A DNA stretch of 64,000 nt, taken from Torreya grandis (lineage: Eukaryota > Streptophyta > Pinopsida > Cupressales > Taxaceae). The translations under genes were made by a program, and so were the position numbers. The notes beneath the pieces were generated by a model. The model was not told the origin of the DNA. It saw only the letters and a list, made by a program, of their open reading frames with translations, and searched no databases. The DNA is taken from positions 1,503,501 through 1,567,500 of the forward strand of contig JARHVA010004088.1 in assembly GCA_037957365.1 (NCBI GenBank). The letters are read 5' to 3'. Shown one piece after another: positions 1 through 9,210 of this stretch; positions within the stretch are counted from its first letter, which is position 1; every line of letters starts with the position of its first letter.

Positions 1-162
1 AAAAAAGGATTTTGAATAATACTATGCTGATAGAAAAAATTAATTCTTCTTAGATTACAAGTTATATTTTTTTGCTCCTTCCTCTCATAGAATTTGTGCC
101 TCGCCAGATCCAAAAAAACAACACCATAGGAAACTTGCCCAAATCGAAGCTCTGATACTACT
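1..162 (-). mobile_element. Internal edge of a Ty1/copia-type element (copia-0)
   Basis: This is the last stretch of an element whose body lies left of the window. A primer binding site sits at 149-160 next to an LTR that begins at 163, so this is the 5' leader side of a minus-strand element. No reading frame is recognisable in these 162 bases. Assignment to copia rests on the iMet-type primer site and the short LTR, so a Ty3 element using the same primer cannot be excluded. Confidence 0.55.
149..160 (-). promoter_or_regulatory. Primer binding site of copia-0
   Basis: Read on the minus strand this is TAGTATCAGAGC, one base away from TGGTATCAGAGC, the standard complement to the 3' end of initiator Met tRNA. 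Only two bases separate it from the LTR end at 163. Confidence 0.7.
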
Positions 163-278
163 TGTAATGAAATTACTTAGATGTTCACATAAAATGATTT
201 AATATCACATAGAATAAGAAAATATGATAGATCACATAGCAATAATTGATATCAAAGTAGAATATTAGATAATATAGC
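163..278 (-). repeat. copia-0 5' LTR, left half (split by a later insertion)
   Basis: The LTR begins TGTAATG next to the primer site and stops at the target duplication ATAGC (274-278) of the element inserted at 279. Its other half resumes at 7273. Joined, the LTR would be about 320 bp, a normal copia size. The outer end at 7479 is inferred from a terminal TGTATT read on the minus strand. Confidence 0.6.
274..278. repeat. Target site duplication ATAGC, left copy
   Basis: ATAGC here is repeated exactly at 7268-7272, directly flanking the element at 279-7267. The perfect 5 bp match fixes both ends of that element. Confidence 0.9.
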
Positions 279-1794
279 TATTGATGCAGTGGATTACACC
301 TAAGGGCAGGACGCTTAGCTCCTGCCTTTCCACACACAACAATGGAAACTCCCCTCTCACCTGTGGGACTAGCGAAGCTAGAGGGGAGAGTCTCTAGATG
401 AGGGCTAGCTCCCTATGATGTATCTTTTAGGCCCTAATTTCTCCTATTGATAACAAATAAAAAAAGGGGGGGAAAAAAAGGGAGAGAGAGATGCTAAAAA
501 TATAACCTAAGTTTAAAAAATGAAAAGGTGATACACCAGAAAAGTTGACCCACCCAGCCCGAACATACACTTTTCACTAGGAAGAAATTCCCATAAACTT
601 CATCTGACATGGGAAACTCTTCTATTTCAGTGATTCAGTGGTCCGTAGAGATACAAGGAGGAAGGAACTAGCAAAGGTGTTTTGAGACACACTTTGATAG
701 CCTATTCACACGCACCTATATTCTTCCTATAGACACTTCTGGTAGACCTACAGAAAAGAGACATCACAATGCACTGGACATGTTGTAATCGATCTATGAA
801 AAGCATGAAAGATAATGACTTAACACAAAATAACACAAACATATACTTTAAAGTGCAAGTCCAGATAGAGGTAAAAATGCTAAGTCCTGATTCAAGGTAA
901 AATCTAGCATCTCTGCCCTACAAGCCTGAGAGATTTTTGGGTAGAATTTTGCCTTAAGGCTAAGAGAGTGGAAACTTTCTCAAGTGAAAAATTTTAAAAT
1001 ATATAGAAATAGGAAGAGAACTTGGTGCTTCCTGGGAAATATTTTTTTGGCACTCTTTTCGCAAGCTGGCCCATGTGCATCGAGAGCATCGAGAAGAGGA
1101 AGTCACTATTACTGATGTCATTCTTTAGAAGAGGCCTACAAATAGACTATGGTTTGTCCCCTTAGGCTGTGTTATTTACTGTTTGCACCATTTGGTGATC
1201 ATTTGGTAATAAATTACATTCCCTTTGCCACTTGGATGCTTTATCTATTCTTGCACCTTGTCTTATCCTGGTTTTGTCTCATTCTACTCCTTCATGCCTC
1301 AAGGGCGATCTTCTAGTGGGTCACTACATTCCTTGGGCTCTTTTCATGGTTGGCACTCAGGTAATTCAAAAGAAAAAAGCTATTTCACTGTGTTAAACTT
1401 GACATTCATGCAGCCATCACCCTCAAATTGAATACCCAACGGCTAGTCCGTCTCCTTAAAATTGATGGCTTTCAGGACGTCATTGTCCTTGGCAAATTCC
1501 TTCAGGTCCTTTGGCAGGATTTTTTATGGGTTTTTTGCTTTGACCTTTTCCTATGAACTTCCTTTATTGATCCTTCTCAGAGGATAAAATGACCCTTAGA
1601 CTTCTTGAGAACAGTCCTCCTCCTCAATGAGAGCCCTCTGCAAGGGCACATACCCTTTGGGCGGGCTTCTTACTTCAGGCCTTTTTACTGTGGCCTTCCT
1701 GTGAATTTCTTTAGACCTTTTGTCTGAAGGAATTCCTTTAGACAAAAAGTCTGAAGGAATTATGACTTAAATGAAATTCCAAAAAAATTACCCC

Positions 1795-2095
1795 TTGAAC
1801 CAAGCCATTAAACCAAAAATGGTTCAACGGTTCAACACTGCACAATGAGCCCTTTGAACCATTTGCTTGAACCAACCATTAAACCAATCCATTGAACTGG
1901 TTCAATAGTTTAAGACTGTGTGCTGAGCCTTTGAACCAAGCTCATTGAACCATCTGATGAACCAAGTGGTTGAACCAAACATTGAACCTAAAGTTGCTTG
2001 AACTTAAACGTTGAACCAATGGTTGAACCAAGTGATGAACCAAGGCCGATTGAACCAAGGCCAATTGAACCAAGTGATTGAACTAATTATTCAAG
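1795..2095. repeat. Degenerate minisatellite of TTGAACCAA in the LTR
   Basis: The words TTGAACCAA, its complement TTGGTTCAA and close variants (AACCATTTG, GGTTCAAC) recur about every 10-25 bases across 300 bp. Both orientations are present, so the single strand could fold into many short hairpins. The same array occurs in the other LTR at about 6760-7045. Confidence 0.8.
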
Positions 2096-2104
2096 CTCTA
2101 AAAG

Positions 2105-2225
2105 ACTAACCTGTGAATTCCATAGAAACCTACAGAATCTATAGAAATTCCACCTGTATAGTCCATATATTTAGACTTGCAGAGTCCGTAGATATAGACC
2201 TACAGAGTCTGTAGAAATTATTGGA
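2105..2225. repeat. Second short-repeat array in the LTR
   Basis: Variants of 'acctacagagtctgtagaaa' and 'agagtccgtagatatagac' alternate about four times. CTACAGA and TCTGTAG are inverse complements, so the units are locally palindromic. The equivalent array is at about 7065-7185. Confidence 0.7.
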
Positions 2226-2552
2226 CTTGTGTAAAATCAAAAAATGAAATGGCCTAGAATAGCAAGGGAAGAACGGGACCGATTTTTGGCCTGTTGGGAA
2301 AAAAATGGTCAACAAATTGGTGACTCCTAGGGGAAGCATGCCTGCTATGCTTAGAGACTAGTTGCCTTGTAGTCCATTAGGCACGAAGTCAGAATGTAGC
2401 TTTGAAGAAAGGTTAGCAATAGCCCCAAAGATCCAAGAATCAAACATGAAGATTTTTACCCTACACACAAAGGAAAACATACACAAGGATAAAAAACACT
2501 ACCTATGCAATTGCACTTAGGGAAAGCGGGAAAAAAAACTGAAAACAAACTA

Positions 2553-3300
2553 CTACATACAACTAACCATGTACATCAACTTCCCACCTGGATCAAAAGG
2601 AAAACTTCTTAAGTCCCCTCCCTGGCAAGGAAACTTATGGTGCCAAACAAGTGGCTGAATGAAATGGAGAGCTAGTGACCTACTCCTCTTGCCTACCACC
2701 TGAGTTGGCTTGTACCTAAGTAGATCAAATTCAAACATGCTTCCAACGTATACATACTCTATTTGTTCTTGGAAGCCTACCTCCTATTGGTTCTTCAAGC
2801 TGGTGTATCTCATCAAGAAATCAATTGATGCCAGCTCATCACCATAAGCCCCTTGATATGCATCATTGACTGGCTTGTTCTCTTTTGCTTCATGCTCAGG
2901 TTCCATGGTATGACCATCCTCCTTGATGATTTCAAAGAAGGTATCTTCAGATTCACTAACCTCTTGAAGGGGTAAATCTGAAAACCTGCAGCCCCTTTAG
3001 AAACTTATTTGAGTCCCAATGCTACCTTCTCCACTCTTATCTAGCTCATAGCCTCCTTGAAGAACAGTGTAGACTACCCCAATGATTTCAAATGAATCAT
3101 TCAAAACATGAACAAGAGATTTTCCATGCTCCTCCATGACATTAATGGTGATCTCCTCCTCATCCATACTCATGAAGTCTCCCTAATCAGTCATAAACTG
3201 AGCATAATCTATATCAGGCAAAGCCTGATAGCAGTCTTGGAGGTGTGTGGATGGGGTGTATTTAGACATGGAATCTACTATTTAGTCTAAAGCATCCATC
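2553..3300 (-). pseudogene. C-terminal part of the LARD-like element's protein, decayed
   Basis: The minus strand carries long open stretches broken by a few stops. One acidic piece (about 3190-3000) includes MDEEEITINVMEEHGKSL. The last piece (2738-2553) ends near FDPGGKLMYMVS. No retroviral motif such as a zinc knuckle or aspartate triad is visible. It lies downstream, in minus sense, of the two duplicated modules and probably formed one polypeptide with them. I do not recognise the family and assign no function; it could be a diverged Gag or an extra ORF of a Ty3 group. Confidence 0.5.
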
Positions 3301-3660
3301 ACACGTTCACTGAGGAGACTTCTTCTAGACTCCAATTCTATAATCTACCTATCTATATCTTCTTGGAAGAGCCTTTCCTGGAAGTCACAATCATCATCAA
3401 GAGCAGGAGTAGCCTCATCTTCTTCAAGGTTTTGAGCAAAACATTTCTCCTCCTATTCCTTTTTACCCCAAGATTCCACTGTTTGCTTCCAACTCATGAT
3501 CTTTGGATTGGAATCTTGCTCTTGTGAATAGGCAGCAACTTTATCCTCTTCAAGATCCTGAGCTGATTCATGATGTTCCTTCTTCCATCTTGGAATTTAG
3601 AGATCATGTTGAAAGACTTGAGGAGGTTGGGGAAGATTTGGGAGGGTCTACTCATGTACA
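3300..3660 (-). pseudogene. Protein module, copy B (duplicated)
   Basis: Minus-strand translation gives MSWKQTVESWGKKE, then an acidic linker and IIELESRRSLLSERVMDAL. The same order occurs in copy A at 3687-4304 as LSWNKVVESWNNKEE followed by IEELEAKMRLLGERD. Spacing from the SW-VESW box to the ELE-LLxER box is shorter here. Copies A and B are in different minus frames, so a frameshift lies between them. In-frame stops near 3455 and 3345 break it. Function is unknown; the ELE-LLxER segment has coiled-coil-like composition. Confidence 0.55.
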
Positions 3661-3686
3661 GGAAGAGCTATCTAAAAAGAGGCATG

Positions 3687-4304
3687 CTAAAAAGCTAGGT
3701 GTACAAGGTTAGAGGTAGGATCGATTGATGCATCAGATGAGTCAGAATGAGCAAGTGTCATCTGATAAAAAGGATTTGGCACACAAGAAGGAGTTTTCTC
3801 TAGAATAGGAGGGGGCAGACCTTGGGCTGAAATTCCTTGATTTTCATCCCTCCACTTTACCAACACTTCATCAATATTGGAATTAGCTTGTGGATTGGTG
3901 GAAGGGGTGTCTTTTGGTGTCAGCTCCTCTACAAGGTCTAAAAACTCCACATCTCTTTCTCCAAGCAATCTCATCTTAGCCTCTAATTCCTCAATCTGCT
4001 TAGCTCGATTATCCTCATTTTGTACCTCTTGGAGCTCATAGGAGTCATTATAGAGATGGGGAGTACATGAAGGTTGCCATGAAATGCAAGAAGCTTCTTG
4101 AGGAAGGATGGGAGGGACTTGAAAAAGACTAACCTCATTTTGTACCTCACACTCTTGGACAATGTCTTTCTCCTCCTTGTTGTTCCATGACTCAACCACT
4201 TTATTCCAGCTCAAGATATTCAGACTAGGAATATCCTTTTGGGGTGATGGGGCCACAATGTGAGAGGGTAGTGAGGGTTTAGATTCCACTTCCCTTGCTG
4301 CCAA
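3687..4304 (-). CDS. Protein module, copy A: 205-residue ORF of unknown function
   Basis: This is the longest open frame in the LARD-like element, 205 codons from an ATG at 4304. It is rich in Glu, Ser, Pro and Asn. The SW-VESW box is at about residues 32-41 and the KQIEELEAKMRLLGERDVEF segment, predicted by eye to be helical, at about 102-121. Both boxes recur in copy B. No signal peptide, membrane segment, zinc knuckle or catalytic triad is seen. The next upstream piece at 4571-4359 has a short Tyr/Gln/Pro-rich repeat. The position just inside the putative 5' LTR is where Gag usually lies, but I cannot match it to a Gag family. Confidence 0.5.
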   Translation of the reverse strand: MAAREVESKPSLPSHIVAPSPQKDIPSLNILSWNKVVESWNNKEEKDIVQECEVQNEVSLFQVPPILPQEASCISWQPSCTPHLYNDSYELQEVQNEDNRAKQIEELEAKMRLLGERDVEFLDLVEELTPKDTPSTNPQANSNIDEVLVKWRDENQGISAQGLPPPILEKTPSCVPNPFYQMTLAHSDSSDASIDPTSNLVHLAF

Positions 4305-4358
4305 AATATACTACTGTATTTGAAGATTTGTCAATTTGATCTATCTATCGAGATTAGC

Positions 4359-4571
4359 CTAAAAGACAAGATTTACTATTTTGGAACTCTCCTTAACATG
4401 ATTGGGGAAAGGACTTTGATAGGCTTGACTTGGCTCATAAACAAGGGCTATGTATGACTGATATGATACTTGAGGCAGTGAGTATGCAGGTTGATAGACT
4501 TGGTAAGGTTGCCTCTCATAAATACTTAACTTCTCTTCCAAAGATGTAATCATACCACTCACATCTAGCAT
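4359..4571 (-). pseudogene. N-terminal Tyr/Gln/Pro-rich fragment of the same protein
   Basis: A 70-codon frame opens with MLDVSGMITSLEEKLSIYE and continues through repeated YQxY/YQSP words (PYQVYQPAYS, SYQSY, AYQSPF). An in-frame stop ends it at 4359, about 55 bp before the start of copy A. The low-complexity Tyr/Gln repeats resemble the disordered N-terminal arms of some plant Gag proteins, but this is composition only. Confidence 0.45.
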
Positions 4572-5113
4572 CTCACTTGTAAGCCTTTACTAGTTGGATC
4601 TTTTAATAGGAGTCCATTCACTCTTAACCTGATCTAGTGCATTTTTCACTTGATGGATGACATGATTAGGAATTTGTTGGCCACATCCCCTTCTGGTGTC
4701 AAGATCTATTACATACTTTTCATATCCTAGCAGTGCTTGTTTGAAGGTGGAAACAAGTTGATTGGCAAAGAGACTAGGTTTAGTGGGGGAAGTGACGCAA
4801 TGAGAAGGCTGGACATAAGGCTAATATAGCTCATGATAGGGCTAGGATTGGTCATATTGGACCTGATAAGGATTAACATAAGTTTGGTGATGATCATAGC
4901 CATGTTGGCTAAGGAAAATAGGGTCCATGGCTCTGAACGATGGGATTATACATACCTAAATACTATTTCTTGATGGTATGGTACCAAAACTACTTAACCA
5001 ATTGATTTAACTCAGAGTTTCCATTGGTGTTGATGTAAAAGCCTCCAAAGGCTAGTCGATTGAAGAACACACCAAAAAATCTTGAACTCTTTAGACAAAA
5101 CTTGTCCTAGTTG

Positions 5114-5131
5114 GTCCCACCAGGCATGCCA
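5114..5131 (-). promoter_or_regulatory. Candidate primer binding site of the LARD-like element
   Basis: On the minus strand this reads TGGCATGCCTGGTGGGAC, starting with the expected TGG and lying 5 bases from the LTR end at 5137. Its form resembles plant Ty3 primer sites of the TGGC...GGTGGGAC type; I cannot name the tRNA. A rival TGG-initiated site on the plus strand (2318-2334, TGGTGACTCCTAGGGGA) resembles a tRNA-Arg-type site, so polarity is decided by the minus-strand ORFs. Confidence 0.5.
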
Positions 5132-5136
5132 AAAAT

Positions 5137-7267
5137 TGTTGACATAGTGTATTGCACCTGAGGGCAAGATGCCTAGCTCTTACCTTTCCACACGCAACAA
5201 TGGAAACTCCCCTCTTGCTTGTGGGACTGGCGAAGCTAGAGGGGAGAGTCTCTAGATGAGGGCTAGCTCCCTATGATGTATCTTTTAGGCCCTAGTTTCT
5301 CCTAGTGCTAACAAATAAAATAAAAAAAAGAGGGGGGGGGAAGAAAAGGGAGAGAAAGATGCTAAAAATAGAACCTAAGTCTAAAAAATGAAAAGGTGAT
5401 ACACCAAAAAAGTTGACCTACCCAGCCCAAACATACACTTTTCACTAGGAAGAAATTCCCATACACTTCATCTGACATGAGAAACTCTTCTGTTTCAGTG
5501 AGTCAGGGGTCTATAGAGATACAGGGAGGAAGGAACTAGCAAAGGTGTTCTAAGACACACTTTGATAGCCTATTCATAGGCACCTATATTCTTCCTGTAG
5601 ACACTTCTGGCAGACCTGCAGAAAAGAGACTTCACAATGCACTAGACATGTTGTAATAGATCTATGAAAAGCATGAAATACAATGACTTAACACAAAAGA
5701 AAAACATAGACATATACATTAAAGTGCAATTCTAAATAGAGGTAAAAATGCCAAGTCCTGATTCAAGGTAAAATCTGGCAGCTCTGCCTTACAAGCCCGA
5801 GAGATTTTTGGGCAAAGTTTTGCCTTAAGGCTAAGAGAGTGGATCCTTTCTCAAGTGAGAAATTTTACAATATATAGAAAGAGGAAGAGAACTTAGCACT
5901 TCCTAGGAAAGATTTTTTTGGCACTCTTTTCACAAGCTAGCCCATGTGCACAGAGAGCATCGGGAAGAGGAAGTCACTGTTGTGATGTCATTCTTTAGAA
6001 GAGGCCTACAAATAGACTACAATTTGTCCCCTTAGGCCATGCCATTTATTGTTCATGTCATTTGGTGATCATCTGGTAACAAATCACCTTCCCTTTGCCA
6101 CTTAGATGCTCTGTCTTTTCCTGCACCTTGTCTTATCCTAGTTTTGTCTCATTCTATTCCTTCAGCCCTTGAGGTCGATCTTCTGGAAGGTCATTGCGTT
6201 CATTGGGCTCTTTTCATGGTTGGCACTTAGGTAATTTAAAAGCAAATGGCTATTTCACTATGTTAAAATTGACATTCGCACAGTCATCACCCTAAAATTG
6301 AATACCCAATGGCTAGTCTATCTCCTTAAAATTGATGGCTTTCGAGGCGTCACCATCCTTGGCAAATTCCTTCAGGTCCTTTGGCAGGATTTTCTATGGG
6401 TTGTTTACTTCAGCCTTTTCCTACAAACTTCCTTTATTGATCCTTCTCAGAGGGGAAAATGACCCTTCAACTTCTTGAGAATAGTCCTCCTCCTCAGTGA
6501 GAGCCCTTCTCAAGGGCACATACCCTTCGAGCGGGCTTCTTACTTCGGGCCTTTTTACTATGGCCTTCTTGTGAATTTCTTCAAACCTTTTGTCTAAAGG
6601 AATTCCTTCAGACAAAAATTTTGAAGGAATTACGACTTAAATGAAATTCCAAAAAATTTACCCCTTCAACTGCCTTTGAAAAGATTCTTACCCTTCGCAA
6701 GGGCTCCTGAACCCAGGCCTGCCCTCCATAAGGGAAACTATCCTTCAGCTTTGGGATGCCCCCTTGAACCAAAAATGGTTCAATGGTTCAACACTGCACA
6801 TCGAGCCCTTTGAACCGTTTGCTTGAACCAATCATTAAACCAATCCGTTGAACCGGTTCAACGATTCAACACTATGCACCAAGCCTTTGAACCAAGCTCA
6901 TTGAATCATCTGATGAATCGAGTGATGAACCAAGTGGTTAAACCAAACATTGAACCTGAAGCCACTTGAAATTAAACATTGAACCAATGGTTAAAACAAG
7001 TGATGAACCAAGGCCAATTGAACCAAGCGATTGAACTGATTCTTCATACACCAAAAGACTAACTTGTGAAGTCCGTAGAAACCTACAGAGTCTATAGAAA
7101 TTCCACCTATAGAGTCTATAGATTTAGACTTGTAGAGTCCATAGATATAGACCTGCAGAGTCCGTAGAAAGTCCTAGACTTGTGAAAAATCAAAAAATGA
7201 AATGGCCTAGAATAGTAGGGGAAGAAGGGGACCAATTTTTGCCTTGTTGGGAAAAAAATGGTCAACA
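5137..7267 (-). repeat. LTR of the LARD-like element, right copy (5' LTR if minus)
   Basis: It starts TGTTGAC and ends GTCAACA. It is longer than the left copy by 95 bp, mainly because of a segment near 6662-6765 that the left copy lacks. It contains the TTGAACCAA array and the CTACAGA/TCTGTAG array. The 64-codon minus ORF at 6421-6615 has no recognised product. Confidence 0.9.
6760..7045. repeat. TTGAACCAA minisatellite, copy in the right LTR
   Basis: This is the counterpart of 1795-2095, with the same interleaved direct and inverted units and slightly different unit number. Its presence in both LTRs shows that it predates the insertion. Confidence 0.78.
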
Positions 7268-7272
7268 ATAGC
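7268..7272. repeat. Target site duplication ATAGC, right copy
   Basis: An exact match to 274-278, immediately after the terminal GTCAACA of the element. Confidence 0.9.
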
Positions 7273-7479
7273 AAGCCATTTCGAGGGGGTAACCTCTATA
7301 ACAATGCACTAAGATTAGAATACTCAACATGATGATCAAAGATTAACCATTACCTCCTATATATAGTCTACTTAGCCATGGTTATTCCATAGACTGACCT
7401 AACTAGGAACATAGAGAAATGTAACAAGAATATAAAAGAGGTATATAAGCCACAAGTTAGCCACACATATCCTAATACA
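7273..7479 (-). repeat. copia-0 5' LTR, right half, with TATA box
   Basis: This continues the LTR interrupted at 278. On the minus strand the outer end reads TGTATTAGG (7479 inward) and a TATA-like CTATATATAG lies near 7355-7364, as expected for U3/R. The right boundary is inferred from the TG dinucleotide; no target duplication can be tested because the element's other end is outside the window. Confidence 0.5.
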
Positions 7480-7492
7480 TGCCAAAGGTTAA

Positions 7493-9210
7493 GGGTGTAG
7501 CAATGCAATACCTAAGAAACCTAGTGAAAGAGGGGTACTTTTGGTAAATGAATTTAATACTAAGGATGGGCACCCAACCAAAATTGAAAGACTAGATAAA
7601 CTACCTCACTTATACCTCTTTGTTATCATTGGAGACATATTTGTTCATAATTATTTAATTGATAGTGAAGCAAGTAGTTTAATCATGCCAAAACAAGTAG
7701 CTAATAAAATAAAAGTGAAGTACGAACCAAACTCAAGAGAGGTGTTACAACTAGATAGATCCTTTATAAAAATAGTTGGCATCATCAACATTTTTCAATA
7801 GACTTTTCATGTTTGTCCTACCTTCTCTATCTCTCAATATATGGTGGTTGTATATGTGCCACCTCAATTTGCTCTTTGTTTATCAATGGACTTTAATGCT
7901 AAGATTTGGGGGTACTTGACTTCATATTGGTCTTATATAGCATTTAAGACCAAGTATGGTGTTAAATTTTTAATTAAGTCTAAAATTTTGCTAAATTTTC
8001 ATGTGGAGCCTTATGTGGAAAACTCATATAACATGAATTGCACTATTATTGATGATGGAGACCAAGTCAATGACCAAGAACTAGTTGCATCTTTAGATGG
8101 CATACCTAATATTTTTATAGATGAATAGGGTAAGGAGAACCATGAGTTTGATCCTTTCCATCATATTGAGGAAACTGATTTAGAAGTATATTGTATGCAT
8201 GAGAAAAGAGCAAACATACCATCCCTTTCAAACATTGATGAATATGAATAGGGAATGTGGCAATTATTATTTGATGGTTCAAGGATTAAAAATGGACTAG
8301 GTGTAGGTATCATGCTTGTTTCTCCTTACAAAGAGAAGTACTATTCTTCTATTAGATTTTAATTTAGTTATTCCTCGAACATAGTAGAATATGAGGGACT
8401 TATTTATGGCCTTTAATGGGAAAGGAAAAATAGGGAAATAAAATTGTGTGTTGATTTTAGGGATTTAAATAGGGTATCTTTGAAGTATCATCACCCTTTA
8501 CCTTCAATGGAATAAATACTTCAAATGGTTACAAGGTCTGAACGCTTCTCACTCTTGGATGGGTATTCATGTTATAACCAATTCTTGGTTAAGGAAGAGG
8601 ACTAATATGAAACTACCTTTACAACCAAATGGGATAACTATGCCTACAAAAATATGCCTTTTGGACTCTCTAATGCAAGGGCTACCTATCAAAAATCAAT
8701 GGACATGGATTTTCAAGGTTTGATTAATAAGATGGTGTTAGTATACCTTGATGATATCATTATTTTTTCAAAAGATGCTAGTGATCACTTGGATCATTTA
8801 GTATTAATTTTTGAGAGGTGAAGGCTGTTTGAGATATATTTGAATCATAAAAAATGTGTTTTTGTATTCCATGAGGGCAAGCTACTTGGATACATTGTCT
8901 CAAAGGAAGGGCTAACCATAGACCTTGAAAGAGTGAAAGCTATTTTGTCCTTGTCTCCACCATTAAATAAGAAGGGAATGTAAAGTTTCCTTGTCAAAAT
9001 AAACTTCATATGAAGTTTTATACTTGGTTTTGTAAACCTTGCAAAACATTTGACAATGATGCTAAAGAAACATCAAATATTTAGATGGACTAAAGAAGGG
9101 AGAAGTAACTTTGAAGCTATAAATAAATATATAGCACAAGTCCCTACCTTGATGAATCCTAATTTATATAAGGAATTCTTTTTGTATGATTTCTCTAATA
9201 TTAACACCAT
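7493..9210 (+). pseudogene. Ty3-1 pol, part 1: protease, truncated RNase H, RT
   Basis: One reading frame runs the whole 1.7 kb with no frameshift. Protease: LIDSEASSLIMP at about 7658-7693, where the active-site DSG has become DSE, then PPQFALCLS at about 7859. RNase H start: LLFDGSRIKNGLGVGIMLVSP at about 8264, and EYEGLIYGL near 8390. This runs straight into RT motif LCVDFRDLNRVS at about 8444. RT palm YLDDIIIFSKD lies at about 8741 and the thumb region GYIVSKEGLTI near 8890. In-frame stops (for example at 7799, 8126, 8249, 8360, 8414, 8513, 8603, 8819, 8981) mostly replace Gln codons, TAA or TAG for CAA or CAG. The RNase H lacks its second half and RT lacks its leading segment, pointing to an in-frame deletion. 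Confidence 0.85.
9206..9210. repeat. Target site duplication ACCAT, left copy
   Basis: It matches 13791-13795 exactly and flanks copia-A. The Ty3-1 pol sequence is interrupted at this point. Confidence 0.93.

Larger units (their letters stand above)
279..2314 (-). repeat. LTR of the LARD-like element, left copy (3' LTR if minus)
   Basis: It is collinear with 5137-7267 over its whole length, with scattered substitutions. It lacks about 85 bp present near 6662-6765 in the other copy. The first bases TATTGAT differ from TGTTGAC by transitions, including loss of the terminal TG. Short plus-strand ORFs here are chance frames inside the LTR. Confidence 0.88.
279..7267 (-). mobile_element. Complete non-autonomous LTR retrotransposon (LARD-like), 6989 bp
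   Basis: Two long direct repeats (279-2314 and 5137-7267) enclose a 2822 bp interior with no protease, RT or integrase. The right LTR begins TGTTGAC and ends GTCAACA, a perfect 7 bp inverted repeat; the left copy begins TATTGAT, mutated from the same start. A perfect ATAGC duplication flanks the element. The interior holds decayed minus-strand reading frames of unrecognised type and a candidate primer site at 5114-5131, so I read it on the minus strand. It would depend on another element's enzymes for movement. It sits inside the copia-0 LTR. No clear polypurine tract is visible at either end, so polarity is less certain than the boundaries. Confidence 0.9.

Noticed and set aside
1225..1431. 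68-codon plus-strand ORF
   Set aside because: It lies inside the LARD-like LTR, is not open at the equivalent place in the other LTR and has no recognisable product.
1720..1765. Possible hairpin terminator or microRNA precursor (repeated TCTGAAGGAATT)
   Set aside because: The repeat is mostly direct rather than inverted, lies within an LTR, and no foldback of precursor length is evident.
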